DNA from: Eutreptiella sp. 'Long Island Sound 2002' | Lineage: Eukaryota > Euglenozoa > Euglenophyceae > Eutreptiales > Eutreptiaceae | Reading direction: 5' to 3' | Assembly (NCBI GenBank): GCA_964036045.1 | Contig: OZ038385.1 | Coordinates: 57,755,919-57,819,918 of the forward strand | DNA: 64,000 nt | Shown here: positions 40,380 through 50,084 of the stretch, one piece after another | Numbering within the stretch: position 1 is the stretch's first letter | Layout: each line of letters begins with the position of its first letter | Notes under the pieces: model-generated | Told to the model about the DNA's origin: nothing | What the model saw: only the letters and a program-made list of their open reading frames with translations | Database searches by the model: none | Made by a program: the position numbers and the translations under genes

Positions 40380-41718
40380 CAAACGTTGTTTGTTAATTTT
40401 TTTTGGAAAACTAACGAACAAACGAACGAACGAACGAACGATGAAAATAAACGAACGTCGTTTGTTAATTTTTTTCCTTGTTAATGTCCTTTCGGTTTGC
40501 TTCTAATGGTTTGCTTGTGTCTATTCTGCCCCATTAGTCCTTTCCACAATATTTTCCAAAATTTTTCATGCCATCACTGATGATGTCACTCATGATGTCA
40601 GGGCTGATGATGTTAATTTTTTCCTTGTTCATGTTGTTTCGGTTTGCTTCTAATGGTTTACTTGCTTCTATTGTGCCCCTTCCTAGTGCTTTTTCAAAAA
40701 AAGTAGACTCACAATGTTTCTTGTGGAGAAAATAATGTTTCGGATTTTTATAAAAACCATTGTGCTTCTTTTGAAAAAAGAATAATTCAGATATTTTTGA
40801 AAACCATTGCGTTCGAGATCAAGGCCCCAGGAGATCCAGCCTCACAAAGGCACCTGTCCCCAGGCTGACCACCAAATGGCCAAAAATGGCAAATGGCAAA
40901 AAGTGAGCAACCAGCAAAAAATAAAGCAAGCGCATGTATCTGTACAGCTGCTGCAGCACACATAACAGGTCCCTGGCGTCACTTGAAGCCTCTGTGCAGA
41001 AGTGAAATTTTGAGATTCAAATGACATCACTGAGATGCAGCAGCAAACTGACTGAGTCCACCATAAAGGGTCATATAAAGGACAACGAAGGCTCACTGTC
41101 GAGACAACAGAAGCGAGCGCGACGAACACTCAAACGACACTCACAGCACGCGCCGACACTCAAATGACACTCACAGCACGCGCCGACATTCAAATAACAC
41201 TCACAGCACGCACCGACACTCAAATGACACTCGCAGCACGCGCCGACACTCAAATGACACTCACAGCACGCGCCGACACTCAAAGGACACTCACAGCACG
41301 CGCCGACATTCAAATAACACTCACAACACGCGCCGACACTCAAATGACACTCACAGCACGCGCCGACACTCAAATGACACTCACAGCATGCGCAAACACT
41401 CAAATGACACTCACAGCACGCGCGAACACTCAAGTGACACTGACAGCACCTTCTTCCTTTTGTGCTCCTTCTTCGTCTTCTTTGTCGTCACTCCTCAGTC
41501 TTCTTCGCTGCTGCAGCTTCTCGATCTTCTGCTGTCTTCTTCTTAACGTCTCTTTGATCTCCTTCGCCTCTTCCGCTTCTTTCTTCTGTTCTTTCTCTCT
41601 TCATATTCTTCCCTCCTGTTCTTCTTCTCCTTCTTCTTCACTTGCTTCTTGTGAGGCCCTGCAAACGCAAGACAGGCAGAAAAATTCAACCACCAATGTT
41701 AATGAAACGAAGTCCAAA
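40380..41718. mobile_element. 1,339-bp insert flanked by ATTAAC in the extra ORF of B
   Basis: ATTAAC occurs at both edges (40375-40380 and 41718-41723), and removal leaves one copy with the two halves of the extra ORF juxtaposed. The insert is AT-richer, nearly lacks TCGA, and contains AACG tetramers near 40420, a duplicated TTTCGGTTTGCTTCTAATGG block (about 40490 and 40640), and the 30-bp tandem repeat. The ends do not form obvious TIRs. The class is unknown; TTAA inside the duplication recalls piggyBac-type targets. Confidence 0.65.
41125..41456. repeat. 30-bp tandem repeat, about 11 copies
   Basis: Unit ACACTCACAGCACGCGCCG followed by ACACTCAAATG, with few substitutions. Because 30 is a multiple of three, several frames stay open: the plus strand reads a decapeptide like TARADTQMTL and the minus strand CCECHLSVGA. 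Translation is not shown. Confidence 0.95.
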
Positions 41719-43116
41719 TTAACTGCTGATAGGCGTTCGACTCCATCGACAAAAACCGGGATCGACGGGGTCCGGGTGGAACGGGTCGCTCGCAGGCGAG
41801 TCGGTTTTCTCGATCTCCTCCCGTTCATCAGTATAGACATCCCTTCGGAACTGGACCGCTCGACGCCAACGTTGTCCACCTTCGTATCCGGCCTCGAAGG
41901 GGGACATGAGGTATTTCGAGGTACCCAGGCGTCGAACCAATTCGGGGGCATCCACGAAAGGGAAAAGGTTGGCATACTCTTCATTCGATGAGTGAAGGGC
42001 AGCAACTCGTCGGATCGCCTTATCGAAGTCGTGGTACCCGAGCCGTCCGGGTCCAGTCTGGTAGATCGTCGCCAACTGGACAAGGTCGATGGGGGCGCCT
42101 GGTGCGACGGCGTTGTACGCATAGGGTTCGATCTGTTCTCCGAGTCGAAAGTACTCCTGGACCTGGACCGCAAGGTCCTGTGTTCGATGTGGAGCGCACC
42201 CATACCGCTTATACCCAAGTCGAGAGGTGCCTCGTAGGCCGCGCAGTTGGTGTCGGCGAAGAAGCAAATCGACTTTGTACGCAAGAAAGGGGGCTCGATC
42301 TTCGAAGAGCCAGTCGTTCGCCTGGCAAACCTTCTGAAGATCACGGATAACTCCCATGATCGAAACGGCAACGGGAGCTTCTCGTTTCATCCTTTCGTGG
42401 GTCCAGAAGCGTCGATATTTGAAGATCAGGTCGATTCCATCAGCAACGTTTATCAGGTCGTCGATTCCAGAGATCTCTCGATGCATGCGGTTGAGTCGAG
42501 CAATTTGACTCGGCAGGGTATATTCGGTGAGGCTTTGTCGGAATCCCCAATCGACCTCTTCATCACAACGTCGCCATTCGACGAGGGCCGCTCGAAAGTT
42601 CTGACAAGCCACTTCGATTCTTGTATACCACTGGTATCCCGGCTTACCACCAAGATTTCCACGCTCATCGAAAGACGTGTCAGGGGCGCTTCGAGCCAGT
42701 TCGTAAGGGAATGGTGCGGTTCGTCCCCAACTGTCGATGCAGATGGTCTTGCCTAGCTCGGAAATGGTGGTATTTGCCTTCGACACGGCTGCAGCATGTT
42801 TCTCGTTCAGGAACGTGTGCGGTCCTCGAAAACCCGCCATCGCGCTCGACGCAATAGTGAGTACCGATGGTTCGAGCTTAGTGTATTCCGTCTTCATCGG
42901 ATCATCCTCATGTGTCCCAAATCGATAGGGTGGCTTCAATCCGAACGTGCCCAAGTGTCGGAGTTCGTCGATGGTCTCGATTTCATGATTGTACTGCGGC
43001 ATGTTATAGGGCTGCCACTTCGACTCTGGCACCGGCACAGAATCGTAGCTGGGTGGTGCTGTCCACCAGGCGGGCTCGTAAGGATATTCTTCTTCGTCGT
43101 CGGACTCAAGTGGCAA
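41719..43116 (-). pseudogene. Extra ORF of chromovirus B, 5' part
   Basis: A 465-codon frame; similar-quality coding continues upstream of the first codon to about 43300 through an acidic stretch (YYHDDDHNDDDEPLPLESDD). Content: WWTAPPSYDSVPVPESKW, EVACQNFRAALVEWRRCD, DLINVADGIDLIFKYRRFW, HQLRGLRGTSRLGYKRYG, GYHDFDKAIRRVAALH. It is largely helical and charged, with no zinc knuckle, no transmembrane helix and no known catalytic motif. Its end needs a one-base shift to meet the 3' part across the insert. It sits where some Ty3 elements carry env or other accessory genes; function unknown. Confidence 0.6.
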
Positions 43117-43422
43117 GGGTTCATCGTCGTCGTTGTGGTCGTCGTCGTGGTAATAGGAGTCGGATTGGTTCGTTCGAGTAGAAGCTTGTGTTTTCGGGGC
43201 ATTCGAATGCCAGGATTGGTCGACCCAGTCGTCTTCAACTTTCGGCTCTCCGGTACCCGGGTCGTCCCTGGATGACCTTGATGTCCAGGTGTTCGGCCTC
43301 TATGTCCAAGAACTGTCGACCCATCCGGGCGCTGAACAGAGGAAGGAAGATCAGTTGTCGTACCCCGTGTAGCAAGCAAGATCTTCATCAGAATCGAACC
43401 ACTCAGGGCTTGAGCACCGCTC

Positions 43423-43941
43423 TCAAAAGTATTCTGCATCGACCGGGGGCGGGGGCCCGTACAGCTTACAGAGTTCTGGCTGCATGTCGGGTGGGGTCCC
43501 TCCCTTGGTCGGTTCCAGAACAGGCCAGTTGGCCAGGGCTATCTCGAGCACTTCGAAGCGTGTGGCGCCTCCTGATATGACGGGCCGTCCACTCGGCGCT
43601 ATTCCTGCAAATTCCCCGCAAGGGAACACACCTCCCTTGCCTCCTTTCGACGGGCCTCCTTTTCCTTTCGAGCTCCCAGCATATGCCGACTGGCTGTAGT
43701 TCGGCGGTTCGAATGGATCGAGAGGTCGACTCGGACGAGTTGGCGCTGATGCTACCGACAAACAGCGGCCAGTTGAAGTCGTCCTCGCTGGGGGTTTGGC
43801 ACCAATGTTGTCATTGATCGCGTCAAAATCGATGACGTTCGACGGTGATGCTCGAGAAGGCGGATGTCGAGAGGAAGTTCGGGGCGTCCGGGATGTAGTA
43901 CCATAGGCGGAGGCTCCGGCGATCGACCCGGAACCTCGCAT
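43423..43941 (-). CDS. Small Ser/Pro/Gly-rich ORF downstream of pol in B
   Basis: A 172-codon frame starting 39 bases after the pol stop. Ser/Thr/Pro-rich N-terminus, then a Gly/Lys patch (SSKGKGGPSKGGKGG) and an ordinary C-terminus (RFEVLEIALANWPVLEP). It shares B's TCGA-rich composition. It may be the N-terminal exon or segment of the extra ORF, because the region between them is open in changing phases. No family recognised. Confidence 0.45.
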   Translation of the reverse strand: MRGSGSIAGASAYGTTSRTPRTSSRHPPSRASPSNVIDFDAINDNIGAKPPARTTSTGRCLSVASAPTRPSRPLDPFEPPNYSQSAYAGSSKGKGGPSKGGKGGVFPCGEFAGIAPSGRPVISGGATRFEVLEIALANWPVLEPTKGGTPPDMQPELCKLYGPPPPVDAEYF

Positions 43942-43979
43942 GAGCTTTTCAAAAAACCACGCTGCAGAGAAGAGTAAGG

Positions 43980-44864
43980 TTACCCAGGGTGGAGTCGAAG
44001 GAACTCAAGGTACACAGGATCCTCCTCTAGAGCCTTGCTCGACTCCCAAGACCATGTGTCGTCATCCCATTCACAACGGTACAGGAATGTACGGCGCTTT
44101 TTAGATCCCACTCGACGTCTAGCCACAATCTTGACAAGTCGAGGAGATTCTCCAGTTTTGACAGGGGGCATCGGAAACTCCCACACCGCCTGTCCCTCTC
44201 GATGGACGTAGGGTTTTATGCTGTCTCGATTGAAAACTCGCAACCCATCGAAGGGGGCAGGGATGTCCAGTTTGACATTCTCGCCCTTGTTCAGTACCTC
44301 GAGTATTTTGTAAGGGCCGCACCAGACAACATCGAGTTTCCCTTTATGTCGATATTCCGGCACCAACACCCACCATCGTTCACTGACTTCAGGCACTCGA
44401 ACATGTCGGTCCATTTGCAGGACCACATGCATCTGGCGTCGAGGTTCCTCGGCAAGCATTGCACGCACAGAATCGAAGGTACGTTCCGCTCGTTGCATGT
44501 AATCATTCACGGTCGATGGTTCATGTGCATGAGAAGTCATTCGGGGGAAATCCAATGGAAAATGGGGTGTTCGTCTTTCATCTATCTCGAACGGGGATAG
44601 TCGAAGACTATTGGATGTCATGTTGTTGAACTGGATTTCGGCGAACAGGAGGTCGACATCCCACTCGTTGTTGCCGAAGATGCCGTGTGTACGCAGGCGC
44701 TGGAGGAAGGACTGATTGCTGCGCTCCGCCAGGCCATTGCCTCGAGGGCGGTTGGCCACTGTTTGATGCATCTCAATCTTGAAGCGCTGGGCCAACTCCT
44801 TCCACGCCTGAGACTCGAACAGCTTGTCTCGGTCAGAAACAATTTGTCGAGGGCATCCTTTCAA
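43980..44864 (-). CDS. Chromovirus B integrase, C-terminal half with chromodomain
   Basis: Continues the pol frame directly after a single in-frame TGA (44865-44867). It holds the second catalytic Asp (IVSDRDKLF) and the Glu (GLAERSNQSFLQRL), a target-joining tail (YKILEVLNKGENVKLDI) and a chromodomain-like end (LVKIVARRRVGSKKRRT then YRCEWDDDTWSWE). The stop is in an ATT TGA context, consistent with a CGA to TGA change. Confidence 0.88.
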   Translation of the reverse strand: MKGCPRQIVSDRDKLFESQAWKELAQRFKIEMHQTVANRPRGNGLAERSNQSFLQRLRTHGIFGNNEWDVDLLFAEIQFNNMTSNSLRLSPFEIDERRTPHFPLDFPRMTSHAHEPSTVNDYMQRAERTFDSVRAMLAEEPRRQMHVVLQMDRHVRVPEVSERWWVLVPEYRHKGKLDVVWCGPYKILEVLNKGENVKLDIPAPFDGLRVFNRDSIKPYVHREGQAVWEFPMPPVKTGESPRLVKIVARRRVGSKKRRTFLYRCEWDDDTWSWESSKALEEDPVYLEFLRLHPG

Positions 44865-47564
44865 TCAAATCACCTCACGTAGGAACACATAGATAAGGTC
44901 GTCGGCTGTCATATCCTTGCGACAAGGGATGAACATTCCACGCTTGGAGAATCGGTCGACTACAGTCATGATGGCTTCACGGCCCCTTGTGGTCGGTGGC
45001 AATCCCGAAACCCAATCGATGGACACACTGTGCCATTTGGTGTCGGGCACCGGCAATGGTCTTGGCACTCTGGCGGTGTGGACTCGTCTTGATTTCGCCG
45101 CTTGACAGACATCGCAACTTAGTATGTATCGCTCGACATAGTGTCTAAGGTGTGAACATACATAGTCGTGTTGAATCAGGGCCATGGTTCGAAGGACTCC
45201 TGAGTGGCCATAGAACTCCGACTCGTGATACATAGCCACAATCGACGTAACCAGCGTTCGGGGGACAAGCACACGTTTGCCCATCGTCGACAAATGGAAG
45301 AATTTGCCATCATCGAAGGACAACTTGGCATCTCGAAGCTGGTTTCGTGCCGCAGGGCTTCCAATCGCGACTTCGTAGATGTGCTTCGTCCGTGGGTCCT
45401 CTCGATAGGCTGCCGCCCACGCTGCTGTCGAAGTCAAGTCTTTGCACTGATAATGTCGATGTACTCGGCGGTGTGTACCCTTAAGACTGGAAGGGTACGG
45501 CGTGTTCGACCCAACCTTCGGCAAGGGGACTGATTGCAACGTGCCGTCACGGTGACGTCGACAGCGAATCAGTTCCGCCATGGTCGGAGCGTATCGAAGC
45601 TCATTGCCAAAGGTGACTCGAAGAGGGCGATCAATGCTTACATCGGGGAGGTCATCGGTGTCGGTAGACGTGTCTGGCTCATTGCCAGCCTCATCGAGAT
45701 GCATGTCTGGTTGGTGTGAATTCTCAGCCATGATCTCGTCCGATGGTGCTGGTTCCAGTCCCAGGTCCTCCGGCTCAGCGGTTGTCGCGCTCGACGGTAG
45801 CGGCTCCAGGTCCTCCGGTTCGACAGCGGTTTCGTCGGATCGGGGGGCTGGTTCCGCAAGCTCATCTGCGTCAAGATCCTTTCCCACGGAGTGTCCGCTT
45901 TGTAGTGAAACGTACAGGTGGTCGTACGGCTGGGGCCACACCTCGTCATGAGAGAATGAGTCTTCGAGTACATGTAGGAACTCATCGACAGGTTCTCCTT
46001 CCGGTGAAGCCCAATCTTCGACCAGGGGAATTGCGAAAGCCCGTGTACGTGTGGCATTTTCGATATCCATCAACTGCTGCGAAGTTAGACGGGAGCAGTC
46101 GTCTGCCGCAGGGTTCTCGAGGCCCGGCACGTACCACAACGTCAGGTTGTATTCCTCAAGGAATTGGGACCATCGTGCTTGCCGTGGTGTCAGCGGTCGA
46201 GGATAGGTCTTGAGATATCGAAGACTTTCGTGGTCAGTGTGCACGTGCACCTGCTGCGGTCCTCGAAGTAGGTGAAACCATTGTTTCAAGGCTAATACGA
46301 TGGCCAACAACTCCTGTTCTCGAATCGGGTATCGAGTTTCGGCCGGCTGCATTTTCCGCGACATGAAGGCAATAGGTCGAAGATGTCCCTTGTACTTCCC
46401 ATGCGCACATCGTTGCGCCAGCGTAGCACCCACGCAGTCTTTCGAAGCGTCTGTGTACAGGTGATACGGCTGTCCGGGGTCAATAGCACTGAGATGTGTC
46501 GCACTGATCATCGCCTGCTTCAGCTTGTCAAAGGAAGCCTGGTGGACGGCTGTCCATTCCCACTCGAAGTCTGCCTTAAACATTGCAGTCAGAGGGGCTG
46601 CGACAGCTTGGAACCCTTCGACAAACTGCTGGTAAAATCCACACAATCCAATGAACTGTCGAACCTCAAAGACCGTAGTTGGCGGAGGCCAACCTCGAAT
46701 GACCTTGATCTTTTCGGGGTCCATGTGTACTCCATCTTGGTTGATGATGTATCCACAGAAGGGTACTCGACTCTGAAAGAATGTGGATTTATGGATGCAG
46801 GGAAAGAGCTGGTGTTTACGGAGTAGTTCATGTACCAGGTGGAGGTGTCGTTGGTGTTCGTCCGCATCCTTCGAGAAGACGAGGATGTCGTCAATGTACA
46901 CCCATACAAAGATCCCCAAGTGGTCTCGAAGGACATCGTTCACGACGCGTTGGAACGTCGATGGCGCATTACAGAGGCCAAAGGGCATAACAACCCACTC
47001 GAAGGCGCCAAATTGTGTTTTGAAGGCGGTTTTCTCGATATCTTCGTCTTGAATTCGGATCTGGTGGAACCCACTAACAAGGTCAATCTTTGAGAATACG
47101 GTGGAACCCCCCAGTGTACTCAAGATGGATTGGATCGATGGCAAGGGATACCGATCTCGTACAGTTCGCGTATTCAACGCTCGGTAGTCGACGCACATAC
47201 GCCATTTACCATTCGCTTTCTTCACCAGTAGGCAGCCCGCTCCGTATGTACTCGAGGATGGTCTGATGCGACCAGATCGATGCAACTTGTCCAATTGTCG
47301 TCGAAGTTCATCTAGTTGGCTCGGATCCATTTTGTAAGGGTGTACCCACGGTGGATTGTCTTCCGAATCAAGGCGTATTCGATGATCTCTTCCAGGTCGA
47401 TACGGAGGCAGGTCTCCATACTCCGCTTTCTCCCGGTCGTAGAGGTCCGCCCACTTGTGTAATCGATTCGGTAGTTTGCGTCGAACGGGGTCAAGCCCGT
47501 CATCATTGCCATCACTGGCTTGCATCTTATACATTTCATCGACCGGCACTGCTGGTCGAGGCAT
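44865..47564 (-). CDS. Chromovirus B pol: RT, RNase H, integrase N-terminal half
   Basis: An 899-codon frame. RT: the motif A Asp in FSKIDLVSGFHQIR, FEWVVMPFGLCNAPSTF, and an intact motif C, VWVYIDDILVFS. RNase H: HLYTDASKDCVGATL, EQELLAIVLALKQW and HVHTDHESLRYL. Tether region with an acidic, Pro-rich insert (residues about 500-640). Integrase: the HHCC zinc finger in HESEFYGHSGVLRT ... CDVCQAAK and the first catalytic Asp in HSVSIDWVSGLP. All catalytic residues present here are intact. The frame is open back to the protease except for one TGA at 47601. Confidence 0.93.
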   Translation of the reverse strand: MPRPAVPVDEMYKMQASDGNDDGLDPVRRKLPNRLHKWADLYDREKAEYGDLPPYRPGRDHRIRLDSEDNPPWVHPYKMDPSQLDELRRQLDKLHRSGRIRPSSSTYGAGCLLVKKANGKWRMCVDYRALNTRTVRDRYPLPSIQSILSTLGGSTVFSKIDLVSGFHQIRIQDEDIEKTAFKTQFGAFEWVVMPFGLCNAPSTFQRVVNDVLRDHLGIFVWVYIDDILVFSKDADEHQRHLHLVHELLRKHQLFPCIHKSTFFQSRVPFCGYIINQDGVHMDPEKIKVIRGWPPPTTVFEVRQFIGLCGFYQQFVEGFQAVAAPLTAMFKADFEWEWTAVHQASFDKLKQAMISATHLSAIDPGQPYHLYTDASKDCVGATLAQRCAHGKYKGHLRPIAFMSRKMQPAETRYPIREQELLAIVLALKQWFHLLRGPQQVHVHTDHESLRYLKTYPRPLTPRQARWSQFLEEYNLTLWYVPGLENPAADDCSRLTSQQLMDIENATRTRAFAIPLVEDWASPEGEPVDEFLHVLEDSFSHDEVWPQPYDHLYVSLQSGHSVGKDLDADELAEPAPRSDETAVEPEDLEPLPSSATTAEPEDLGLEPAPSDEIMAENSHQPDMHLDEAGNEPDTSTDTDDLPDVSIDRPLRVTFGNELRYAPTMAELIRCRRHRDGTLQSVPLPKVGSNTPYPSSLKGTHRRVHRHYQCKDLTSTAAWAAAYREDPRTKHIYEVAIGSPAARNQLRDAKLSFDDGKFFHLSTMGKRVLVPRTLVTSIVAMYHESEFYGHSGVLRTMALIQHDYVCSHLRHYVERYILSCDVCQAAKSRRVHTARVPRPLPVPDTKWHSVSIDWVSGLPPTTRGREAIMTVVDRFSKRGMFIPCRKDMTADDLIYVFLREVI

Positions 47565-47600
47565 GCAACACAGAAATACTTGATCTCCCGTGAGATCAGA

Positions 47601-48602
47601 TCAACGGATCTCTCTTTTGAGTTTCGGCAACGAAATGTACTCAATCTCCATATCGCTGCACTCCTCGTCGGTGATACCATCGTCCGTTTCGGACTCATCG
47701 TACATGTCAGTACCGCGCTGAACGTGTGTCGACGAGTGTAGGTCAGGGTGTTCGTTGGCATGTGGGGTAGGATTCCCAACCGGACTCGCTTTCGAGGAAC
47801 TGGATGAAAGTATCGAAAGAAGGTCCAGCTTCGAAGCTGCTTGAAACTGCAGCTGGGTGGAATGTCTTGATTCGCCAAAAGACAACCGGTACGAAATCCA
47901 ACCATGTTGGATGTCGGCGTATCGCTCCTTCCAGTTGACAGTTGGATTGTAGCTTCGAAGCCATGGTAGTCCAAGCACTACATCCGGCAAAATCTCCAAG
48001 ACCTTGAAGTGATGACGAAATACAAGCTCTCCAACTCGAACATAAGCTCGCGTGTAGTACCGTACTTCGACTTGGACACCTCCGGCTGTCAAGACATGTC
48101 CAGGGTTTCTCAGTTTATAGAGGGGAAGTCGCGCCCTCTTTGCTGTTTGCATCGACATAAAGTCGCTGGTCGCCCCACAGTCGACCAACAGTTCCACGCT
48201 GGAGTCAAAGGAGTCTTCACGACATGCGCAAATGCGCCCTCGAACCGTGAACAGAGACGCATGCTCAGGTTCGGTTCCTTCGACAGTGACACCTCCAAGC
48301 GTCGAATTCTTTTCGGGTTTATTGGTGCTGGTGGCGGTGTTCAGCTCTTCTCGAGGACGTCTGCCACCAGGTCTTCGGAATTGTTTTCTAGGCCGTTGTA
48401 GGCCTTTCTCTGCTCTTGGAGCGGGATCGAAACCGTCCCTTGCTGTCTCGACTTTGATCTCGTTTCGGTGTGTTCGACCTTGATTCCCGACGTTCTCGTT
48501 CTCGGGATGGCGGTCGACCTTTTGGACAGTCAGGGGCCAAGTGTCCTTGTTCGCCACAATTGTAGCAACGTCTGCTTTCTCGACCATCTTGGCGTCCGCC
48601 AT
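47601..48602 (-). CDS. Chromovirus B protease region
   Basis: A 333-codon frame; the real protease starts within it after a basic tract (RPRKQFRRPGGRRPREE). A retropepsin-like active site LLVDCGATSDFMS (D-C-G in place of the usual D-T/S-G) lies at about residues 139-151, and the conserved second motif VVLGLPWLRSYNPTVNW at about 208-224. The protease would cleave Gag-Pol. The C-terminus is acidic. The in-frame TGA at its end is followed in phase by RT. Confidence 0.82.
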   Translation of the reverse strand: MADAKMVEKADVATIVANKDTWPLTVQKVDRHPENENVGNQGRTHRNEIKVETARDGFDPAPRAEKGLQRPRKQFRRPGGRRPREELNTATSTNKPEKNSTLGGVTVEGTEPEHASLFTVRGRICACREDSFDSSVELLVDCGATSDFMSMQTAKRARLPLYKLRNPGHVLTAGGVQVEVRYYTRAYVRVGELVFRHHFKVLEILPDVVLGLPWLRSYNPTVNWKERYADIQHGWISYRLSFGESRHSTQLQFQAASKLDLLSILSSSSSKASPVGNPTPHANEHPDLHSSTHVQRGTDMYDESETDDGITDEECSDMEIEYISLPKLKREIR

Positions 48603-48666
48603 GTTGACGTCCGAAACCGTTCACCAATGTAGGCATGTAACTCTTCTCGGAGCTTGGCAATTGCAT
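48388..48666 (-). pseudogene. Chromovirus B nucleocapsid zinc knuckle
   Basis: A 92-codon frame with a perfect CCHC knuckle, CYNCGEQGHLAPDC (C-x2-C-x4-H-x4-C), followed by an Arg/Ser-rich tail (SRDSKGRFRSRSKSRERP). This is the RNA-binding nucleocapsid part of gag. It lies in a different phase from the capsid upstream and the protease downstream, so at least two frameshifts have accumulated or one is programmed. Confidence 0.8.
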
Positions 48667-49342
48667 CGAGATTCATCGGCTCTGCCACGGTCGAAGCCGT
48701 GGGCGCCGCAGCTTGGCTCGGCATTGGGGTGACGTGTGGCGTTGGCATAGGGTTGGATGGAAACGTGGAAGTCGAAGTAGGTGGGACCATCATAGGCAGG
48801 GGCCTCGACACTGCAGGACCCAGGGTGTGATCTGATGTCGTTCTCGATGCGTTCTGTACCTCTTCCAGTTGATACCCAGCCGCAATGTAGGCTTCCGCGA
48901 TGGTCTCTACCAAGGTATGGAATCCAAAAGAATTATTAGAACGCCATCTCGAACGGACTTCAACGATGTACTGCCGACGCACAGCGTCATTCGACAAACC
49001 TTCAACAAATCGAGAGCTGACGAGGAAACCCATCTGGAGTTCACTGGTGTTTACCTTCGACTTGATAACGCATGTACGAAATTCTCGAACGTAATCTGCA
49101 TGTCGGGGGAACTCGCTCTCTTTCAGGCTCAACATTCTCGACAAATACACTGGCTCATGGGATATGCAGTCGAAACGCTGGCCTAACACACGCATGAGCT
49201 CGAACCAGTCATCCTGTACAACTTTCGTCAGGCTATGATAGTACTCAGCGGCATCACCATCGAGGAGGAATGACATCGTTGCTGCCTGATCGACGGGTGA
49301 GGTGATGTCCGACAAAGTGAAGGCTCGTAGTAAATCTTCTTT
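48620..49342 (-). pseudogene. Chromovirus B gag, capsid region
   Basis: Continues the gag N-terminal frame after an in-frame TGA at 49343-49345. Typical Ty3 capsid content: MSFLLDGDAAEYYHSL, WFELMRVLGQRFD, FPRHADYVREFRT, FVEGLSNDAVRRQYI, then a Pro/Thr-rich linker leading to the zinc knuckle. Capsid forms the virus-like particle. Confidence 0.8.
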
Positions 49343-49984
49343 TCATGTTCGAAATTCTCCACATCCAGGTTTACCCGTGAACCTCTTGACCAGTTTGTTC
49401 AGGCGCTCGACGCGGCTTCCCAAAATCTCCTGCGAAGGAGCACGTTGGACTACGAACTGGGGTAGTGGTTCGAAGGTAGGCCGCTGTGGGAGTGGTTGTT
49501 GTGGAGGGTGAGGTTGGTTCGAATTCGAAGAAGACGGCGGTTGTGGTTGTGGAAACTGCATGTTGTTCGGAGGTGGTGGACTCGAAGTTCGTATAAATTC
49601 GTTGAGAAGAGCGTAACATTGTGACAATTCATGTTCTACGCGTCGAAGTTCATTTGCAGCAGCTTGAGTTGCATTTTCCGTCGAGGACTGCAAGGTATCG
49701 ATGCGCTGGCCAGTTGCTGCTGTAGCACTTGCTGCTGTTGCCTGCAATACATCGATGCGGTGTTCCAATTCGATAACTTTGGCTTGAGTATCTGCAAGCT
49801 TCTGCGAACAGCTGTGAAGATCACGAGAGAGACATGGAAACCACTCGCTTTCTCGACTAGCGATGCGCTCTGCGATGAACTTCTCTAACGAAGTCGAAAA
49901 TTCGCGATGCAAGGGTGAATCACTTTGAAACAAACTGTCTCTGATGAAATGCAGCATAGCTGCATCGTCGAAGGGCCGCTCCAT
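49343..49984 (-). CDS. Chromovirus B gag, N-terminal region
   Basis: A 213-codon frame from an ATG about 100 bp inside the 5' LTR, the expected place for gag. It contains a helical coiled-coil-like region (residues about 55-125, KVIELEHRIDVLQAT) and a Pro/Gln-rich linker. It ends at a TGA that reads on in phase into capsid. Confidence 0.78.
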   Translation of the reverse strand: MERPFDDAAMLHFIRDSLFQSDSPLHREFSTSLEKFIAERIASRESEWFPCLSRDLHSCSQKLADTQAKVIELEHRIDVLQATAASATAATGQRIDTLQSSTENATQAAANELRRVEHELSQCYALLNEFIRTSSPPPPNNMQFPQPQPPSSSNSNQPHPPQQPLPQRPTFEPLPQFVVQRAPSQEILGSRVERLNKLVKRFTGKPGCGEFRT

Positions 49985-50064
49985 TGTAGATTGAAGTCCA
50001 AATCAAGTTGACGGCGTTGCGGCGTCGAAGATTGATCTCGAAGATTGATCTCGAATCCTCTCCG

Positions 50065-50084
50065 CCACCTAGCTGGCTACCACT
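50065..50084 (-). other. Probable primer-binding site of chromovirus B
   Basis: On the minus strand, next to the 5' LTR end, the sequence begins AGTGGTAGCCAGCTAGG, giving a TGG-started stretch two bases in, as expected for tRNA priming. The tRNA is not identified. Confidence 0.45.

Noticed and set aside
41125-41456. 30-bp repeat as a CRISPR array
   Set aside because: The repeats are contiguous with no unique spacers, in a eukaryotic retroelement context; it is a tandem repeat.
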